Source of the DNA: Roseivirga sp. UBA6061
Lineage (GTDB): Bacteria > Bacteroidota > Bacteroidia > Cytophagales > Cyclobacteriaceae
Direction of reading: 5' to 3'
DNA length: 24,117 bases
Assembly: GCA_002427745.1 (NCBI GenBank)
Contig: DIYF01000131.1
Location: forward strand, 1 to 24,117
Shown here: positions 22,482 to 24,117 of the stretch, one piece after another
Layout of the letters: every line of letters begins with the position of its first letter
Position numbering within the stretch: the stretch's first letter is position 1
Made by a program: the position numbers and the translations under genes
The notes under the pieces: model-generated
The model's input: only the letters and a program-made list of their open reading frames with translations
Databases searched by the model: none
Told to the model about the DNA's origin: nothing

Positions 22482-23107
22482 GATAGCCTGGTTATTTGCT
22501 GGTCTTTCACCTCATAGACATTCGTGGCCTCGATGTAGGCATTCTCGAAATCCTGATGTGTGGCAAATAAAAAAGAGACTCCTTCGGCTCGTTTTTTTAC
22601 GATCATTTCCGTTACGATTTGCTGTGCTTCTTTGTCCAGCGTAATGAGAGGTTCGTCCAGAATAATCCAGTCGGGGTTTCCAAGGAAAGACAAAACGATT
22701 GATAGTTTTTTCAGCATTCCGCTGGAGTAGGAGCCTGTTGCTGCATCGGCATAGTCCGAAACACCCAGCGCCTCTTTCAGGGATTGGGCCTGTTCCGGCC
22801 CGGCCTTTTTGAGTGTTACAAAAAAATCGATCAGATCATTGGCCGTCAGAAATTCCGGGAAAGCAGGCTCCGACTGGCTGTAGTTGACTCTGAGCTTATA
22901 GCTGTCAGGTTGGCTTCTCAGGTCAAATTCATCCAGTTGAATGGTGCCCTGATAGGGAGACAGGCCTGCAACGCAATTAAAGAATGTTGATTTTCCTGAA
23001 CCGTTTTTGCCTTTGATCCAGTGAACGCCTTTGGGGAATTGAAGCTCCGGCACATCCAGTATGAGCTGACTGCCAAAAGACTTCCGAAACGAATGGAGAG
23101 TAAGCAT
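22478..23107 (-). CDS. ABC transporter ATP-binding protein
   Basis: A 209-residue single nucleotide-binding domain. Walker A is G33-KNGSGKS-T41, the Q-loop is at ~Q78 (NYSQSEP), the signature is YSSGMLKKLS (127-136), Walker B is WIILDEP (147-153) and the switch histidine is H184 (FATHQ). The signature has SSG instead of the usual LSGGQ, common in short exporter-type ATPases. It starts at ATG 23107 and overlaps the following permease by 4 bases, forming a two-gene exporter unit. It is not obviously the partner of the MacB/FtsX permeases, whose ATPases (LolD/MacB type) carry a standard LSGGQQQR signature and lie elsewhere. Confidence 0.92.
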   Translation of the reverse strand: MLTLHSFRKSFGSQLILDVPELQFPKGVHWIKGKNGSGKSTFFNCVAGLSPYQGTIQLDEFDLRSQPDSYKLRVNYSQSEPAFPEFLTANDLIDFFVTLKKAGPEQAQSLKEALGVSDYADAATGSYSSGMLKKLSIVLSFLGNPDWIILDEPLITLDKEAQQIVTEMIVKKRAEGVSFLFATHQDFENAYIEATNVYEVKDQQITRLS

Positions 23108-23171
23108 ACAAAGGGTAACATACGGATTTCTGCAAAAAGGTTTTGTGCAAATTGATAAGTGTAGGCAGTTA

Positions 23172-23204
23172 ATAAAAAAGAGACCCGCTACTTTAAGCGG
23201 GTCT
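23172..23204 (-). terminator. Intrinsic terminator, minus-strand direction
   Basis: A perfect 9-bp GC-rich stem (agacccgct 23181-23189 / agcgggtct 23196-23204) with a 6-base loop. Read leftward it is followed one base later by six T (23179-23174) and then att, the classical form. Read rightward it is followed only by ttgtgt. It therefore ends a leftward transcript that starts between 23205 and 23527, where no conventional gene is present, and it insulates the ABC gene. Confidence 0.8.
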
Positions 23205-23300
23205 TTGTGTATGTTACCATTATTTGGCGGGGTAGCCGCTGTCTCTTCCTTCCATGGATATGTCCTGTAGCGTCAAGACAATCGGCTCCTTGTTGTATAT
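23180..23300 (-). ncRNA. Candidate small RNA or micro-gene transcript
   Basis: Inferred from a strong leftward terminator and an upstream promoter-like pair: tttg at ~23335-23338, then aagatttg at ~23305-23312. This predicts a transcript of about 120 nt. It includes an ATG frame of 11 codons, MEGRDSGYPAK (23253-23255 start codon, stop 23220-23222). The same frame is open back to a TAG at 23316-23318, and a TTG at 23309 would give 29 residues containing KEPIVLTLQDISMEGRDSGY. There is no match to tmRNA, 6S or SRP RNA that I can recognise. It could also be the remnant of a decayed gene. Confidence 0.35.
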
Positions 23301-23311
23301 AAGTACCAAAT

Positions 23312-23334
23312 CTTCCTATGACGTCATCAGGAAG
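23312..23334. promoter_or_regulatory. Inverted repeat with perfect ATGACGTCAT core; candidate operator
   Basis: cttcct (23312-23317) and aggaag (23329-23334) flank the perfect 10-bp palindrome atgacgtcat (23318-23327), with one extra base on one side. It falls in the spacer of the putative leftward promoter (tttg / aagatttg) and about 50 bp upstream of the rightward TAAATTTG box, so a dimeric regulator bound here could control both directions. Confidence 0.45.
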
Positions 23335-23384
23335 GACAAATAAAGTTTGAATTTTTTTGCTCAGACATCCGTTTTAACGATCTG

Positions 23385-23392
23385 TAAATTTG
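23385..23392 (+). promoter_or_regulatory. Bacteroidota -7 promoter box (TAAATTTG)
   Basis: taaatttg is an exact match to the TAnnTTTG consensus of the Bacteroidota primary sigma factor. A tttg at 23356-23359 could be the -33 element, though its 25-bp spacing is longer than usual. It would drive the gene at 23528 with a leader of roughly 130 nt. Confidence 0.45.
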
Positions 23393-23527
23393 TATTAGTT
23401 ATTATATCGTCTTTTGAGATATTGTAAGTGATTGGTTATGAAGTTTTTATATATTAGCAGTCCCTTAAAATGCAAAAGACGAGTTTAGACATACCAGATG
23501 CATTTTTTTGGCGTTTAGCACCGAAGC

Positions 23528-24117
23528 ATGAGTGTATTTAGAGTTTTTAGTTGTTGTTTTTGCTGTTTACTGGCCTGTCTTTGCAAGGCGCAGGCTCAGT
23601 CAGATAACTACAGAACCAAGATAGCCGAATTCAGTTATCGGGTTCTGGGCGACTATCAAACGATCTCTAATTCAGAAGCCTTTGGTGATGCCAGCTCGGA
23701 GATTGAGCATGAGAGTCTGCTCAAGCTAAAGCTGGGAATTCCCCTTGTTATCAAAGACAACAAGCTGTTTGGTATTCAGCTGAAGTACTATCAGCATCAT
23801 TTCAACTTTGATGATGATGATTTCCCCGGAAATTACGACCTGTATAATCACCTGAGTGGGCAGGCATTTTCCAATGTGGGTATTCGTACGCTGTACCAGT
23901 ATGATATTGATGAGAATCAGGAGTTCAGCTTTATTGCAGGAGCTGAAATCAGAAGTGATGAGATTGTACTCAATAAAAACACGGGGAAGGTTTTTATCAG
24001 CGGCCACTATAAAAAACGTATCAATGCCAGCACGCGCATCGGGTTTGGCGGGGTTTTCAGTCATGGACTTTTATTGACCTCATTTTACCCGCTCTTCTCT
24101 TACGAAAAGCAGTTGAA
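23528..24117 (+). CDS. Predicted outer-membrane beta-barrel protein, N-terminal part (cut by window edge)
   Basis: ATG at 23528 opens 196 codons and runs off the right edge without a stop. It starts with a Cys-rich signal peptide (MSVFRVFSCCFCCLLACLCK, cleavage probably after AQA). The mature part alternates amphipathic strands and polar turns: KIAEFSYRVLGDYQT, SLLKLKLGIPLVIKDNKLFG, FGIQLKYYQHHFNFDDDDFP, FSNVGIRTLYQYDIDENQEF, SFIAGAEIRSDEIVLN, RIGFGGVFSHGLLLTSFYPL. This is the pattern of an outer-membrane beta-barrel; the closest family I can think of is the DUF6268-type barrels of Bacteroidota, a tentative link. No TonB box or plug domain is visible in this part. Function unknown. Confidence 0.75.
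   Translation, partial: MSVFRVFSCCFCCLLACLCKAQAQSDNYRTKIAEFSYRVLGDYQTISNSEAFGDASSEIEHESLLKLKLGIPLVIKDNKLFGIQLKYYQHHFNFDDDDFPGNYDLYNHLSGQAFSNVGIRTLYQYDIDENQEFSFIAGAEIRSDEIVLNKNTGKVFISGHYKKRINASTRIGFGGVFSHGLLLTSFYPLFSYEKQL

Larger units (their letters stand above)
23108..23527. other. 420-bp intergenic region with unassigned transcription signals
   Basis: Between the leftward ABC gene and the rightward beta-barrel gene. It contains, left to right: a 70-bp stretch that should hold the ABC promoter, a minus-strand terminator (23172-23204), a short minus-strand frame (stop 23220-23222, open back to 23315), the palindrome at 23318-23327 inside a larger inverted repeat, and a TAAATTTG box (23385-23392) for the rightward gene. 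See the separate entries. Confidence 0.6.

Noticed and set aside
22478..23107. ABC ATPase as partner of the three MacB/FtsX permeases
   Set aside because: It is coupled by ATGA overlap to its own membrane protein, lies on the other strand behind several unrelated genes, and lacks the LSGGQQQR-type signature of LolD/MacB ATPases.
23180..23300. SRP (4.5S) RNA because of a ggaaggaag stretch
   Set aside because: The surrounding bases do not form the conserved GGAA tetraloop helix with the asymmetric AGCAG loop.
23220..23387. Frameshifted small gene spanning several frames on the minus strand
   Set aside because: The pieces MSEQKNSNFICPS and KEPIVLTLQDISMEGRDSGY are in different frames with stops between them; without homologues this cannot be preferred over a small RNA, so it is not annotated as a pseudogene.

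Overview
The window reads as part of a chromosome of a Bacteroidota bacterium, most likely a marine or soil Cytophagales relative (Fulvivirga/Roseivirga-like). This is inferred, not measured. The clues are a type IX secretion C-terminal sorting tail on a large secreted protein, a padR gene followed by MacB/FtsX permeases carrying the N-terminal 'permease prefix' domain, A-rich rather than Shine-Dalgarno-like start regions, TAnnTTTG-type promoter boxes, and an ECF sigma factor with a Cys-containing C-terminal extension. No tRNA, rRNA, CRISPR array, transposase or integrase was seen.

Layout. 1-122 (-) is the start of a signal-peptide protein that runs off the left edge. 387-4754 is a minus-strand block: a VOC/glyoxalase-like protein, a 7TM-AraC regulator, a class-C beta-lactamase-fold serine hydrolase and a TolB-like beta-propeller lipoprotein. 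5051-7963 (+) is a secreted protein with 14 FG-GAP repeats and a T9SS tail, convergent with a 5'-nucleotidase-family lipoprotein (8005-9492, -) across a hairpin. 9689-17939 (+) is a tightly overlapping operon: padR and three full-length MacB/FtsX permeases with prefix domains, but no ATPase gene. 18068-20949 (+) holds an ECF sigma factor, an SRPBCC protein, a translationally coupled conserved protein of unknown function and a second serine hydrolase lipoprotein. 21070-21375 (+) is a NIPSNAP protein. 21378-23107 (-) is a two-gene ABC exporter-like unit. 23528 to the right edge (+) is the start of a predicted outer-membrane beta-barrel protein.

How the parts may work together. PadR probably represses its own operon; a 20-bp direct repeat flanks its upstream region, with the second copy 5 bp before the start codon. 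The three permeases probably act with an ATPase encoded elsewhere in envelope stress, peptide or lipid export. The ECF factor has two CxxC pairs and no adjacent anti-sigma gene, so it could sense something itself; the SRPBCC and unknown-function genes behind it are candidate targets.

The least explained stretch is 23108-23527. A strong intrinsic terminator there points leftward (minus strand) although no annotated minus-strand gene lies upstream of it. Behind it are a promoter-like arrangement with a palindrome in the spacer and an 11-codon micro-ORF. This is my best candidate for an undescribed small RNA or micro-gene.
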